NCBI GenBank assembly: GCA_950295325.1
Contig: OX485806.1
Coordinates: 10,416,001 to 10,480,000, forward strand
DNA length: 64,000 nucleotides
Source of the DNA: Polytrichum commune
Taxonomy: Eukaryota > Streptophyta > Polytrichopsida > Polytrichales > Polytrichaceae
Reading direction: 5' to 3'
The stretch's first letter is position 1, and each line of letters begins with the position of its first letter. Under the pieces are notes generated by a model that made no database searches, was not told the origin of the DNA, and was given only the letters and a program-made list of their open reading frames with translations. Positions 23,693-36,800 of the stretch are shown one piece after another. The position numbers were made by a program, and so were the translations under genes.

Positions 23693-26600
23693 CTAGTCAA
23701 CATCAATCTCTCCATCTTCTACGTCAACTTTCTCAGGAGAAGAGGGTTGTGTGGTGGTTGGTGCGTCAGCGGCCACAACAACCTCCTCCACCGACTCCAT
23801 TTCCATTTCCTCCCCTTTCTCTCGGTCAATTTCCATTTCCTCCCCATTGTGGGAAGGATGAACTTCACCCTCATCTTCATGAGGCTCATCATCATCCTCA
23901 TCATCCCTAATGAACAGACCCAATCGTTCAAGCGCGTTGCCGCCTCCTTGAAGGGCAATAGTTGATGATCCATCAGGAGAACCATCACTATGGTGGCCAG
24001 CATCATGAGCAGCGCCCAGCATTGCATCCAAAGGACCAGACCTGAGTCTTTCCAAGTCTTTGAGGATTGCACTATTTTCATCAATTTCCACTGTCTTCTC
24101 CATCTACCAATGCCACCATTTCCAGAGTTAGTCAACATGAATTCAACATCATTAAATTCCAAGTAGACACAGGACATTGCACTAAAAATCGATAGAAACC
24201 CCCCAATGGATTGGCAATGATGTCCAGGATTTCTAACGAGTTCCAGTTTCTACTCAAAATGTTGCACTAAAATTCTATAGAAACACAGAGAACGTGTAAC
24301 CAACATAGCCCAAACCAACCCAAGTAGAAAGGCAGTTAAAAAGGTATATTTTCTACCCTAAAATCACATTCTCATGTTTGAAATAGCTGCTTCCAAAAAA
24401 ACTAAGCACAAGCATTTTACAAGATTGAGAAGGCAGTAGAATTATCCTCTAACTCAACATGACTTTTGGTCGGGAGTTGGTTGTTTTGCATACTACACCT
24501 TCCATATTTGGTCCCTGCTTAGAGGTAGTGTGGAGGTTTGAACAAAGAACCATCTACATTAGTTCATATAGGGCCAAACTCATTTGGGCGTACCAAGAGA
24601 TGCTATAATGAGTTTAGCCCTGTGTGAACTAGAATAGGTTGCTCTTCACCACCTCCAAGCATGCACCACAAGTAGAAAGGAACAATCGATTTTGCATGCA
24701 AATCAACCACTGAAATATCTTAAGAGGACTAATTCCCAACAAAAGGTCCTATTGAATTGAATGATAACTCTAGTAAGTGATGAAAGATTAGGTGGGAATA
24801 ATTGCTGATGAGGTGTTCCAGTATGCCATGGGAATTGCATGCAAACCTTACCTATTAAGGCAACCTACTCGATCACTGTAACAAGACACTGCCCATGATT
24901 CCTGTCCAATGGCCGGTTTACCTGTCTTTGGGACTGATTGAGATTAAAGTTGGGTAACACCAAACAAACTTGACAGACTGACAGTTGTTTCAGTTGATTT
25001 GCTTAGAGATTTGACATGATCAGTCTTTGATCAAAGTCTCAAAGACTGATATTTCAAATCAGTAATCAAAATATGATCAGTTGTAGCACTTGATTGACTA
25101 GAGACCTAAGTTGCATGGTGAAGGTGTTTACTTGCTGAAGAGCACGACGAGCCTCTTCTCGCTCAACTTCTCGTTTCTGCCTCTCCAGTACAGCTGCCTG
25201 TTCTTCAGCCTTCCTTTTCATGATTTCAGCAGCTTTGGCTTCAGCATGTAACCGGGCTTTCTCTGCAAAAAAACGCAGTGAGAGTCAAGAGTCTGCCTGC
25301 AATTTCAACGCACAAAAAAGTACATAGTAGGAAGACAAAAAAAATCACCCTATTGGATCTTATCCAAACCACAAAGAATGACTCACCTTCCCTTTGCCTC
25401 TTCTCCAACTCTTCTCTGTCTCTCTTCAGCTTCTCTGGATCCACTTTGTCATTCTATCCAACCACAGCAAGCCCATCAGCTCCCACAAAAAAATACCCAA
25501 GGTATATTATTGGAGCAACATAACTCAATAGAGACAGAAACTGCAAGAATAGTAGACAAAATATGTACAGAAATTTTGGCAACAGCTTAATACGCCTATT
25601 AAGCTTTAAAAAAAGCTCAGACCACTCTCATTTCATAATGCCACAACAATTCTAGAAGTCAAAGCCTAGTGTGGACATTAGATAATAGTGTGGGACACAC
25701 CTACCTTCAGTTTCCACTGTTTCAAATAAACAGTGAAATGGTTACCTCCTCATCCCAAGATGCAGGAGACAAATATAGGCATTGACAAAACAAACTGATT
25801 GTTACTACATCCTTGCTGCCATTTCATGGTTGACACAATCATTGGAAACAAACCTTGTTCACTGTCAATGGCTTCTCTTGAGATTTGACGATCAGATCTG
25901 CAAACCTCCCCCTCAATAGAGCAGCACGCAGAGCTTTGTCTTTGTCTTGTGGGCTCTTCTCTGGTGACACTGGCTTCTCAGTAGGTGTCTCTCCAGAGAC
26001 CACAGATTCATCTTCTGAAATAAGAAACTTGTGTTAATAGACCTTCTTAAGATACCAAAACAAGTTAAACACATGATATATGAACTGCATCCACAAACAA
26101 GTTAATACCACATCGAAACAGGTTTAAGAAGCAAATTCCAGACAGAATCGATTTAAGAATAAGTGCAGCACCAGATGCCCTTGACAAAAGTGGGAGGTCA
26201 CCCATAATGAAGAGCTTTTTGATCCACCACAACAATATGGTAACATTGATGTCAGGAATAGAAAGCAAAACATAGCTCTTACTAATCTTCCCAATTTGTA
26301 CTCCATGAGAGTCCATAGACATAAAATATGTGAGCTTTGAGCTGATCAGAAATACTGGGCAAGTTGAAACAAGCACAGAAGCAGACCACCACATACAACA
26401 ATAGAATGCAAACCAAGCTGGATGGATATAACAAGGAGAGAGGAGGAACCTACTTTTTTCAGCTTCTGGGGCAATGACAGTGCTGCTTTTCAATACGCAC
26501 GCGGGACCTGAGCCAACGGAGTCCTGCAGCGGTTGCGGGGGACAATCCGCAATGGACTGGCATGTTTCAGCCTCCTCTCCACAGTAAGTTCAAAGTAGAA

Positions 26601-29349
26601 CACATTGGCAAGCCCTCCTGACTTGAACTAAAGCCAAAGCTAGAGTAACCAAAATCTTCAGAGCAGACAGGCTGCCATGCAAGGAACCACAACTAAACCA
26701 AGGAAAGAACATGAGCTGAGTGAGAAAACTAACAAAGCTCATGAGCTTTCCGAGGCTGTATGTGATTGTACTTTCTTTCAAAACCTCGTTCACACCTTTT
26801 CATGTGATGCCCTGGGTCCAGCACCCGCAGTTTGACCATCGTCTGCTTCAGATTCACTCCCTGACGAACTTCCAGAGTCGGAATCTGCAACCCACCCAAT
26901 AAAAACAACAACACAATTGTTCACCTGTCAATAATGGAAGACAGTTCTGACTCCCAAAATACTCAGAAAATTTATACACACAGCATTCAAGATATGATGA
27001 AGAGGAGCCCAAGATCACATCAAATTAAACTCCAAACTATCAAAGGAGAGGAAAAGAGTGGACAGGAAACAGGTTGCGTGCACATACCACTGTCGGAGGA
27101 TCCAGAATCACTGCTATCACTACCAGAGCTACTGGACTCTCTGCCTTTGTCAATAACCACAGGGGCGAATCTCGGAGGTGCCATATCATCATCAATGTCA
27201 ACATCCTTTTCGCCAGCTTCTCCCCCTGGATGTACACAAGTCATATTTATGAGAACAATCCCAGACACAAAAGTTTCGCAGGAATGCATCTTAGTGTTTG
27301 GTAGCATGTGTCAGATAACTTTCTCAGAGAGGCTACAATCAAGTATATTAATGCACGTCAAGACAGGTAAAATAGGAACGGTAAGCTCACCTGATCGAAA
27401 TCTCCTGCCTGTAACCCCTGCTGATTCAGGAACCTGCAGTGGAAATGACAAACAGCAGAAACACGTTGTTAATTACAAACGCCTAGAAATTCCATGGTAT
27501 CAACACCATGAAAATTTGTACCCACAACTGGCCTGAACCCTGGAAGCTGTGCACACATAGGACCCATGTCGAATTTCATAGAAATTGTAAGCTTTTCACC
27601 CATTCTCTTCGCAGGAGACTGCTCGTCATTAGAAACATGGACGGATAGCACCGTCCAAAAATACATAAAGCATATATTGACCCATATTTCAATTGACCAC
27701 TTCGTCAGTACTAATAATGTGTCTGAAGATGTGCGACAATCTGACTGTAAGACTTCGCTGGCGATGGCATCACAAACCTGAGCTGCTTCGGCCCGTTGAG
27801 CATGTGCCTTTGATTTGGCCTTCTTTCCCCTACTCTTCATGTAATTTGTTACAAATCGATCTAATTCCCAAAGGGTGTCATTATCAAACGAGTCGATATC
27901 AACTTCAATTTCATCTTCATTCTGTCCCAGGTCTGGATTCCGTTTTTTTATGATCTGTACAATACGTTCCAGCTTTTCACCTGGAAGTCTTTCTAGGTTC
28001 ACACTCAACTTCCTCTTCTCTTCGAAGCTCATTGGCCTCTTCCCAGTCTCATCAGGACGGGGTTTAGGCAACGTGGCGGCTCTGGTGCCTGACTTTCCTC
28101 TTGTTAATGAATGCAGATCTCTCTCCCCTCTCCGAACATCTGTAACATCCTCTAATGAATCGTCATCATTAGCCAGCATTTCTTCCTCCTTCTCGACTCG
28201 TCTCTTCTCCTCTTCCAACTTCTTGGACATGTTCTTCCACCAATCCTCAAATATACCTTTTAATACCTCCGCCATAATGTATACGTCATGGCCCACAGGG
28301 TTGTAAGTCATGGCATTTGTAAAAGTCAGTCGCACATCATCCCCAAACTCTGCAGGTGTGGGATACAATTTCGCATGCAATCTTTTCTTGATGGTACCCA
28401 GATCCATGGGTTTCTGGATGAGTGTATGGTAATCATGAAGACCCAACTTCTCAGCATCCACAGGCTCATTAAACACCCATCCATGCTTATGTGACATCAG
28501 CTTCCTGAGCAGTGTGGTACACTGCTTCAGTAAATCACTTTCCCTCTTTGCCCTCGCTGCCTCTACTCTTTGTCTTTTAGGATCCCGAGCATCTCCTTTC
28601 CCAGGCGTCTTCTTAGGCTTGGGTTTCTCAGCCGGAGGCATCTTGTCCTTCCCAGAAACAAAGTCCGAGTTCGCATATAACTGGTTCGCTTTAGGAGTCC
28701 GTTTCATCTTCTCACCTAAAGGAGTCCCAGCTGAGGCTTCTGGAAGTGTAACGCTTGGCTGTCTGGCTAACCTGGCCTCTCTTTGGGACATCTCTTTGGG
28801 CATGTCGCGAGGAGTCTCACCTGATGATGAAGCAGGGTCGGAAACAACGGATGCCACATCCTTCCTTCCCTGAAGCCCATTGTCATCCATTCTCATCACA
28901 TGATTTGATTCGCTGTTAGTGTGTGAGTGGTGAAATTTAATCTCCGGCTCTGCTGCCACAGTCGGAGTCGTCCGCAAGGGTTTAAACTTTTGGCGATATT
29001 CCACCCACCCATCAATCCTTACTCCCACAGTTCTCACCTCCTCGAGGCTCCTTTTCAACTTCTTTCTTAACTCGCTCTTTTGGTGTTTTGTGAGGGTGCC
29101 CAGATCCACTGTGGCCACCAAAGTATGATGATGATGATGATGTTGATGAAGGCCATGGCTCATGTTACCACCACCATCATGGTTTAGGCTCATGGACTTG
29201 CGCTTGAGAGCCGCCCGGCTATCGCTGACTACTTCCATACTCAGCTTCGATACCATTTTTGATGGCGCCTTCTTCATTTCATCTGACGAAGTTAAGGCAT
29301 ACGGGTTGTTACTATGGTGGTCATGTGTGAGGAGAAGCGCAGACGCCAT
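23693..29349 (-). CDS. BET-family bromodomain protein, GTE8/9/10-type
   Basis: This nuclear chromatin reader is expected to bind acetylated histone tails and regulate transcription. Nine exons on the minus strand, 29349-27778, 27433-27391, 27225-27088, 26884-26796, 26574-26454, 26014-25854, 25453-25387, 25262-25132 and 24103-23693, join in frame to 910 residues. The start is the ATG at 29349; the open frame extends five codons further but has no ATG there. A His run lies near residues 70-80. The bromodomain covers about 270-375, with the acetyl-lysine-binding Asn in TYNPVGHDV. The NET domain covers about 436-505 (PMSFEEKRKLSVNLERLPG ... IDSFDNDTLWELDRFV). A Ser/Asp/Gly-rich tract follows, then ALRAALLRGRFADLIVKSQ, a Lys/Glu/Arg-rich coiled coil (about 710-800) and an acidic C terminus. 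The RAALLxxRFAD segment plus coiled coil places it with long plant GTEs rather than GTE2/7. Boundaries of the small exons 4 and 5 are the least certain. Confidence 0.92.
24104..25131 (-). other. Intron 8 of the BET gene
   Basis: This 1,028-bp intron separates the coiled-coil exon from the last exon. I see no gene in it and, unlike many introns here, no clear long tandem array, only a short local duplication of CACTAAAAATCGATAGAAAC-like sequence near 24180 and 24265. Confidence 0.6.
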
Positions 29350-29487
29350 GCATCCAAATCCCAATAGGAAGGGAAACTCGTGTTAAAATAGTATATTCCC
29401 AAAGTCCGGGAACTAGCCAGATCCCAAATCCCAGACCACCCCTACACAGTACACCAAACCACTTCACAAGCCAAAAGTCGACCACCT

Positions 29488-29642
29488 GAAGAAGCAAAGA
29501 ATCTAGCTGCCAAAAAAGACGTCCGCCACAAGCAACCTCGATCTCAAATGGCGAAACCGTCCACGCACCGGACCACTACTCCGGTGCTAATAAGTTACTT
29601 ATCGATGTTGTACAAGAACCTCCTTTATCATCATCTACTTAC
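29488..29642 (-). promoter_or_regulatory. Probable 5' UTR intron of the BET gene
   Basis: Reading the minus strand, an excellent donor (CACG followed by GTAAGTAG) sits at 29642, and a pyrimidine-rich acceptor TTGCTTCTTCAG ends at about 29487. Both lie upstream of the start codon at 29349. The exact acceptor is inferred. Confidence 0.5.
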
Positions 29643-29834
29643 CGTGCACCCTCATACCACAACTCCTCTCCGCTTCTTGTGTGCTACCGGAGGAAAGCCC
29701 AAATAGACCCCAAAAAAAAAAAAAATTAAGCAAAAACAAATAAAACACTACGGCAGCTGACCCTACCAGGTCCCTGTCTGCTAAGGCTCTTGGATCTGTC
29801 TCTGACCAAAACGCCGTAAGCAGCAAACCTTCGG

Positions 29835-29877
29835 AGGGTTTCCTGAGGGTTTGCGAGAGGGTTTGCTATGAGGGTTT
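29835..29877 (-). promoter_or_regulatory. Four telo-boxes (AAACCCT) upstream of the BET gene
   Basis: AGGGTTT on the plus strand (AAACCCT on the coding strand) occurs at 29835-29841, 29846-29852, 29858-29864 and 29871-29877. The start-to-start spacing of 11-13 bases is about one helical turn. Telo-boxes near transcription starts are known in plant housekeeping genes and are bound by TRB-type Myb proteins. Their position in the probable first leader exon or core promoter fits. Confidence 0.75.
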
Positions 29878-30123
29878 CGCCGAGCGGCGAGCTCACGCAA
29901 CGGCCGATCACAAGTGCGATGTCTACGAGACCAGTTTTATATTTCTAATTCGTACCAGCGAGGGTGTGGGATCTAAGCAGCCGCTGCCATGGCGGGCGAT
30001 GAGATCTAATCTGCAGCTGCAGGTTCGGCGAGGAGGGGCGGGGCTAGGGTTTGGAACTCATCGGCGGCCTACAATGAAGGATGAGGTTTACCCGCCCTGC
30101 CCGGCCCTCTATATACAAAGGCC

Positions 30124-30137
30124 GGCCCATCGGGCCC
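30124..30137. promoter_or_regulatory. Site II (GGCCCA) motif near the BET promoter
   Basis: GGCCCATCGGGCCCC contains GGCCCA, the site II element recognised by TCP proteins, within a GC-rich stretch (29960-30280). Telo-box plus site II is a known combination in promoters of growth-associated plant genes. The distance to the telo-boxes is about 250 bp, which is longer than usual, so the pairing is tentative. Confidence 0.4.
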
Positions 30138-30281
30138 CTATGGCCGCGCAGCGCCTGCGTGGAACCTTCCTGTCCACATGGCGGGCCCCCGTTGGCTCTA
30201 GAACCTTCCACCGAGGCTGAGTCACCGCGTCACCCCTTCGCTACCGCAGTCGCGCGGCCATGGGCGCCGCTTTTACCAGGT

Positions 30282-30905
30282 CACCATTCCCTTGTCTGCC
30301 CCCCCTCCTTGTTTGGAGATCCCTATGTTATTGCGCAACTCCCGCTCTCGCTTAGGTTCGAACTTGAGTTCCGAATAATATCGCAATTTTATACACGGGA
30401 ATGAGTGAGGTCTCTTATATTCTTCGAACCCAATAAGGTATGTGGGGCCCTATTGTGGGCCACTTCCAACTCCCCATAGGTACAATTTTGATTGTTGGAT
30501 CGGATTGGGAATTGTCGGTTTAGCAATTGCGAATCGTACAAATTTGCATTTCAAGTTCCAAAACTCATGGTTGAGAGGCAAAGGTTGCACAAGAGGTCAA
30601 AGCGATGATCCCTATGTGTGTTTCGCATTCTGCAACTCCCGCTTCACTCAGGTTTCAAACTTGTGTTTCACATAACTTACACATTCTTATACCCGTCAAC
30701 TGGAGTGGAACAAGTGAGGTCTATTATATTCTTATCACCTAATAAGGTATGTGGGGCCCTTATTTTGGGCACTTCCAACTCCACGTATGATTTTTTGTTG
30801 TTGAATCAGATCGCGAAACGTTTACTTTTGCGATTGCAAATCATGTGAATTGGCATTTCCATATTCAAAATCATGATTGAGAGGCAAATTACACGAGGTT
30901 AAAGT
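30282..30905 (+). repeat. Two-unit tandem array of a 295-bp repeat family
   Basis: Units at about 30312-30605 and 30606-30905 share GCAACTCCCGCT, GAGTGAGGTCT, AATAAGGTATGTGGGGCCC, CACTTCCAACTCC and TTGAGAGGCAAA. Partial relatives of the same family are dispersed at about 31788-32000, 33940-34060, 34134-34275 and 37095-37220, mostly beginning CCTTGTTTGGAGA. No coding capacity was found. Confidence 0.8.
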
Positions 30906-31134
30906 GAATGTTTTCTTTATTGATCTTCAAGTGAACACACATGCTGCTTTTGATTGTGTTAAGAATTGAACTCATAATTAGTAATATGGTTTAAAGACAT
31001 ATCATCCAACTTTAGATATAACATGTGTCTTTTTGGTGTCCATTCTTGACCACAAATCTTGCCACATATATAGTTCATTGTAAGTGTCCACGCAAGGTCT
31101 ACAAATCTTAAGACAATTACATATGTTATCTTTA

Positions 31135-31551
31135 TTGGCTCTGTTTGTAGGACAGAGACTATGCATCAACTTCTTCGTTTCAAGAGCAAATTTTCTAACC
31201 ACTTTGTGTTCACACTTGGACGTTACTTGTTCTTGTTATTTTTGGTCCATTGTATTTAATGTGGATGTTATCTATAGTTATATATATATATACAAGTGCT
31301 CCTTAAAATGCATTGAAAGAAATATAGTTAACTATAGTTATTTCGGTAGTTCTTGATTATTTATTTTTAAAATTTTGGGTGATAAATGAGTAGCTTCAAT
31401 CCTTGACCTGTATTTGAGAAGAAGGTGCACAAAATCCAAGAAAGGTTTGGTATAGTGAATAGCCATGGATTGGCATGAGCAAAGTAATTAGCTACAATTG
31501 TAGTCTTTCATAGCAAAGGACAAAGCCTCGCGGTTCTCCCGTTTTCTTGTT
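31135..31551 (+). repeat. Third copy of the 456-bp interspersed repeat
   Basis: The same ends as 10499-10954 are present (TTGGCTCTGTTTGTAGGAC and CGTTTTCTTGTT) in direct orientation, with an altered middle containing a short TA run. The sequence before it (about 31015-31085) also resembles 11345-11440, 37761-37850 and 55910-56010, which share TTTTTGGTGTCCATT and GTGTCCAATTAAGA, a further dispersed repeat. Confidence 0.7.
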
Positions 31552-33325
31552 TTAATTGTGTTCTAGATGGACCCCATGTGTATTGGCCCCTTTTGGCTAA
31601 CCCAACTTCAAGGGTAAATCCCAACATTTTGGTGCCAACTTTACCGCCATGAAGGATACTAGACTTTGAATCGTGACCTAGTGTGAACCTAGAAAAATAG
31701 AACTTTGCTCTACACCAATCACATTGCTTAACACAAAGTGGGACTGTGGAATCTAAACACAGTGTAAAGTCGCCCTTATTGGGTGCCCACTATTCTCCTC
31801 CCCTCTTGTTTGGAGATCATGTGTGCTCTTCCCATTGCACACAACTCCCGCTCGGCTTGGCTTTCAAAAGGCTTGTGTTTTGAATAATATCATCATTGTT
31901 TCTCTAACTCACTTGTTGAGTGGAATGAGTGACGTTAATTATATCATTCTATTTGTTCTGTTGATGGGCCCCTAGGTGTAAGGTATGTGGGTCTTATGTG
32001 GTGATGTTTCTAAACTGGACACCTATATTTGAGGGCGAGATGGAAGCATTGCACACAAACATGTCTCTCGTTCATCAACATCAAAGTCCTTAAATAGCAT
32101 GCAATGTTGATGTTATGTTTTTATTTGACTTGACACTAGATTTTTAGCTTCAAAGACCTCATACATGCCTACATGTTGGTTGCGCACGTGTTGTGCAAGC
32201 TTAAATAGCATGTCCCTTGTAGAACATGGAGCATATTCAATAGCATGAGCAATGGTATGCCAATCATATGCTAGTTAATAGATTAATTTGTCAAAAGTCG
32301 GTCTTGCACTTTTAAAGTTAGTTTTTTTGTAATTCAAACATTTATGTGAATTTATATCAAATTTGTCAAGCAATACATGGTACATGTTCATGATTACTTT
32401 GAATTGCTTGTAAGATGGAAGAAAAGCTCTTATATAACTAAAGTAGGTGTAGTGCTTACAATCTATGTGGCATATGTAAACTTGAGAGATGAAGTCTCAA
32501 CAGTCCTCTTGTATGTATTTGTTCACAACTTTTGTATAACAACTTCAAATCACAAAAAAATTGTTGGAGGTGGCAATATGTTTGATTGCAAACTATAAAT
32601 ATACAAATCAAAATAATGATAAATAACGTTTTTCTAATAATAATAGTAGTAATAATAATAAAGAACACATACACACACAACAACAACAACAACTTCTTTG
32701 CACAATCAGGCTCCAAATTATGTTCATAACACATTTTCTTTTCAAACCTCCTTATTTGAAAAGCTTATTGAAACTTCTTGTTTCGTATATTTTGCATAAC
32801 AACCTCAAATCGCAAAAGTCTTGTTGGAGGTGATACTAAATGTGATTGTGCAAGTTTTACTAATTGAACACAACTTCAAAGAGAATGAATTATTTTCACA
32901 ATTTCGTTATAACACATTTTATCTTCAAACCTCATAAGCAGTTGAAAGCGGTTGCTCAAAATTTGTTCATATATTCTGCATGAAAAATCTTTAAAAAAAT
33001 AAAAAAATAAAAAATTGAGGTGGTACTTTATTTTATCTACCCACTTTTCCTAATTGGACCCAATTCCAAATAATACATCTTCTATGTGGAATTGAGATGT
33101 AAAAAGCAAAAAATTGAGGATGTAGACCAAGTTTTTAGTACATCATCTTGCAATTTCATGTTTATCCACATTTCTAAGGATGGCCTAGAACATAATGCGA
33201 ACCCCTTTATACTTAGTATCATGCATGAACTATCACCACTACATAAGGTTGTGGAGAGTGATAATACACCATGTTCTAAAAATGTGTTAAGGTAAACAAG
33301 GTATTATAGCAAAATGTGTGTCTAA
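31552..33325. other. Repeat-derived intergenic DNA, no gene seen
   Basis: Apart from a 295-bp-family copy at about 31788-32000, only AT-rich sequence and short ACA/AAC runs (about 32660-32695) are visible. The small open frames (for example 33086-33295) lack recognisable domains. Confidence 0.5.
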
Positions 33326-33828
33326 GGGCCACTTCACACACGAAACTGAGAGCCGTGACCATTACACTTCAAGCACTCTCATTGGTGGAAAAGGTGGAGC
33401 CAGTCCAAGTTCTCTTCACACTTACGCTTGAGGGACCAACGGAGTATGTGAATGCAAGAGGGATGTCAAGTCTACATTAATTCCTACATGGCATTAAATG
33501 GATCGTGTTTCATGGTCACTTGGACTATTTTCAAAAACCACCTCTTGGAGGGAGGTAGGTCTGACACAAAACCGGGAGACCACAACAGTCCGAACGCTCA
33601 CAACCGTTGATTTATTCTATTTTATCATGTGTGAGGACCCGCATGAATAGAAATACACTGCAATAGCATTTGGTCCATGGTCCGGCCACATATGACTTCA
33701 CACTACACTTGAGGGTCTGTGACCACACCACATGGGTTTGGAGGTGTGTTGGGACGGCCTTTGGACACGTTCTTTTGGGCTCTCACAATTTCATGGTCAC
33801 GGCTCTCGGCTCGTGTGTAAAGTGGCTC
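33326..33828 (+). mobile_element. Tourist-like MITE (PIF/Harbinger type), complete copy
   Basis: The 503-bp element starts GGGCCACTTCACACA and ends TGTGTAAAGTGGCTC, giving a terminal inverted repeat. It is flanked on both sides by TAA (33323-33325 and 33829-33831). TWA target duplications and GGGCC-type ends are typical of PIF/Harbinger MITEs. The interior includes GGTCTGACACAAAACCGGGA and CTACACTTGAGGGTCTGTGA, shared with the other copies listed below. No transposase is present. Confidence 0.8.
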
Positions 33829-33831
33829 TAA

Positions 33832-36800
33832 TATTTCCAAAATAATCCGGTATCTAACTTTAAATCTTAGCTTGTGCCGGACCAACTATCCGGCTACAAT
33901 ATGTGGGGCTCCAAAATCCCAACATGATTCAGCACCTTGAATTATATATGGAGTTGGAAGTGTCGCAATTTTATAAGTTACTTGCCAAAACCGAGAATGA
34001 GTGAGGTTTATTAGATTCTTCTATTTGTTCCATAGGCATACGGGGCCCCATGTGTAGTAGGGGTTCTAGTAAAGCAAGCTTTGCATATCCATTTGATCTT
34101 GGGCTTCTTCTTCTTCTTCTTTGCCCCTTTCACCATGTCACCATTTCCCCCGCCTTGTTTGGAGAGCTTCGTACGAACTAGGGTTTCCAATATCACGATT
34201 CTCAAAGTTATTCATTGAGTGGAATGAGTGAGGTCTATTATATTATTCTTATTGGTTCCGCATAAGGGCCTATGCTCCACTTGGTAAAAAGTCGTTCTTC
34301 AACACTTATACCAACAATATTGTTTCGCCAATTATTGATGTCACATTTCCATAGCTATAAGATACAAAAAAAGTTACCATCCTAGTTTTTTAAAGTTTTT
34401 TTTCCCCTCACCGTTCATGTGTTATTGTTTGCCACTCATTGTTCACATGATAGTATTTCTCATGTGTGTAGGTACAATGAGGGTGGGTTTTACATTAGGG
34501 TATGGGCACAAGAACCTCGGGGTTCGAAACACCCTCTAATGGACCTTGCTTTCGGACTCAAGATTGGATTTAATCTTGAACGTCGGTTTTTCAAACTAGC
34601 ATGAGTATCACATGAGTGTGAACTGCCGAGATTGGACATGGTAAAAAATGCCTTGTTAACGCCATTTCATTCTTCACACCTTGGACCCCAAAGCCTAATG
34701 AGAACTCCTTTGGGTCCAAAAAAAATCTCTCAACCAAGAGGATCGCTCAGTTTTGGGAGTTTCTTTGGTATGGACCTTGATGTTATCCCACCCCGAACAT
34801 CTTGTTTAAGTTGGCCTTCATTATTCATCATTGAGCTAGATTAATTATCATGCCACCAGTGGATGACAACTAGAGAGGTTGACATATGACACTTGATGTG
34901 GTATGACAAGTCTCAAAAACCACTCTACTTAACATGGCACACCAAATTTAATGCCACACCAAATAGGATGTTTGGTGTAGTGGTTCTACTAAAACGAACT
35001 TTTGCCATAGCTTTCACACTTGAGATTTATTTGTGCCAAACACACACACACTTGAGATTTATTTATTTCTTTCTTTCTTATGGTGGCTCGATACCTTGAC
35101 CCAACACAACTTCAATACTAGCAACATGACCTCCAAGTCATGCCTTGAGGAATAGGACACCGCAAGAACGTTCACTCGTCCACGTGCAAGTTTGAACTCG
35201 GGACCTCGTGACACCAAACCTTGGGTTGTATCCCCATGCCTATCATTACCCTTGGAGTCAACAAACTCGGGTTTCAAAAATGTCATTTTTATATTCAATA
35301 CAAATAAATGAGTGATATTTCCAAATAATTGTTTTATTTATAATATTCCATCTCCAAATAATTATACCCTAAACCCTACACCGTTCCATTTGTTTGATGT
35401 TCTAAAACTTATGTACTTATTGGTGTCAAACTAGCACATTGTGCACTACAGTGTTGTATTGTTGTTATTCTTATTGTTCTCCTCCATGTGCAAGTAAAAC
35501 CTTTAATTTTTTTTTTAAAATTAAAAAATCCTCTAATGGTGGATGTCTCATCATTCATCCTAATTGGGTCGTGCTATAGTTTGGAGTCTTTAGTGCTATT
35601 ACGATGAGAGGGAAGTATTGTATACAACCGTATTTCTCATCCATCCAACATAAGTATAAATAAATAAATAAAAGAACTTGAGCCCTTATAGGTTTGTTGC
35701 CCATTCATATTCAAGGTTCTTAAACTATTTAAAGTGTCAACTGAACTTAAAGTAGCACCTCATGTTACATACTATTTCCAGGACTACGTTGGATGTATGA
35801 GAGGTATCCTTGTATACGATATAGTCCTACCTCTTTCATATGACACGTTTGGAAGAAGGAAATACCGTCGTATTATCGAGGTGTCATGTATTCAATAATA
35901 TGACAAATTGGACCTCTTTGTCATAATGATGAGGTGTTGTATGCAAAAACACATGTTAGATATTTTGTCATGTATACAAAATAAATATGCTCTCATATGT
36001 CGTTACAAATATGCAAATTTCTGTCATGAAATATGTGTGGACTTGAAAAAGAATCAAAAGTCCGTTGATGTTGCCACTTCAAATTAACAACAAAAATATC
36101 GTTGAGCTTCTCCAATATGGCATGCAGTTTCACTACGTTTACATGAGTAAACTTCAACATATGTCCATAAAAGAATTGAACACGATGTTGAGCATTTGCC
36201 ATTTTCACAGAGGTGGAGGTCTCTCATCAACATTCAAAGAGTCCAAGGGCTTTACATTAAGTTCGAAACTAGGTGGCTATATTCTCTACCCCAAGGCCAT
36301 ATCAACCAACTCTACCATGCAATATTCACCTTCTATTATTGGATAATCTACACGTGGCACCTTATATTGTCCGAGCTATAGTTTTGACACCTTGAGTACC
36401 ATATATGCGGACTCCTTGGTCAGTATTGATTTCAAAATATTTCCAACAATATGCTCCAGATCAAAGCAATATGATAAATATTGAGTTCGAAATGCTTGAA
36501 AACATGTTGTGAAAGCATCTTGGTTTAGGGTTTAGGTGAAATTTTACAAAAGAGACACGAGCTAATGAGTCTCTTGATTAGGTTTGGAGATTAAAAGAAA
36601 ACTTAGTTCCCTTCATTCACATGCTTTAATATCATTTAACACTAGAATTTAATTTGTCCACATTTCATATGTGAAAGTTACATAAAGTCATCATTTACTA
36701 TGTTCACATACATGTGTGAGACCCGTCATATGTGCATTTCTTACCTTTTATAATACAACATTTTGGGGTTCATGAATGTCATATTAACAATGTTATGGTC

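Noticed and set aside
23464..23965. Plus-strand His/Pro/Phe-rich open frames
   Set aside because: They are antisense to the acidic last exon of the BET gene.
34500..34560. tRNA-like GGTTCGAAAC B-box
   Set aside because: No matching A-box, acceptor stem or cloverleaf could be found around it.
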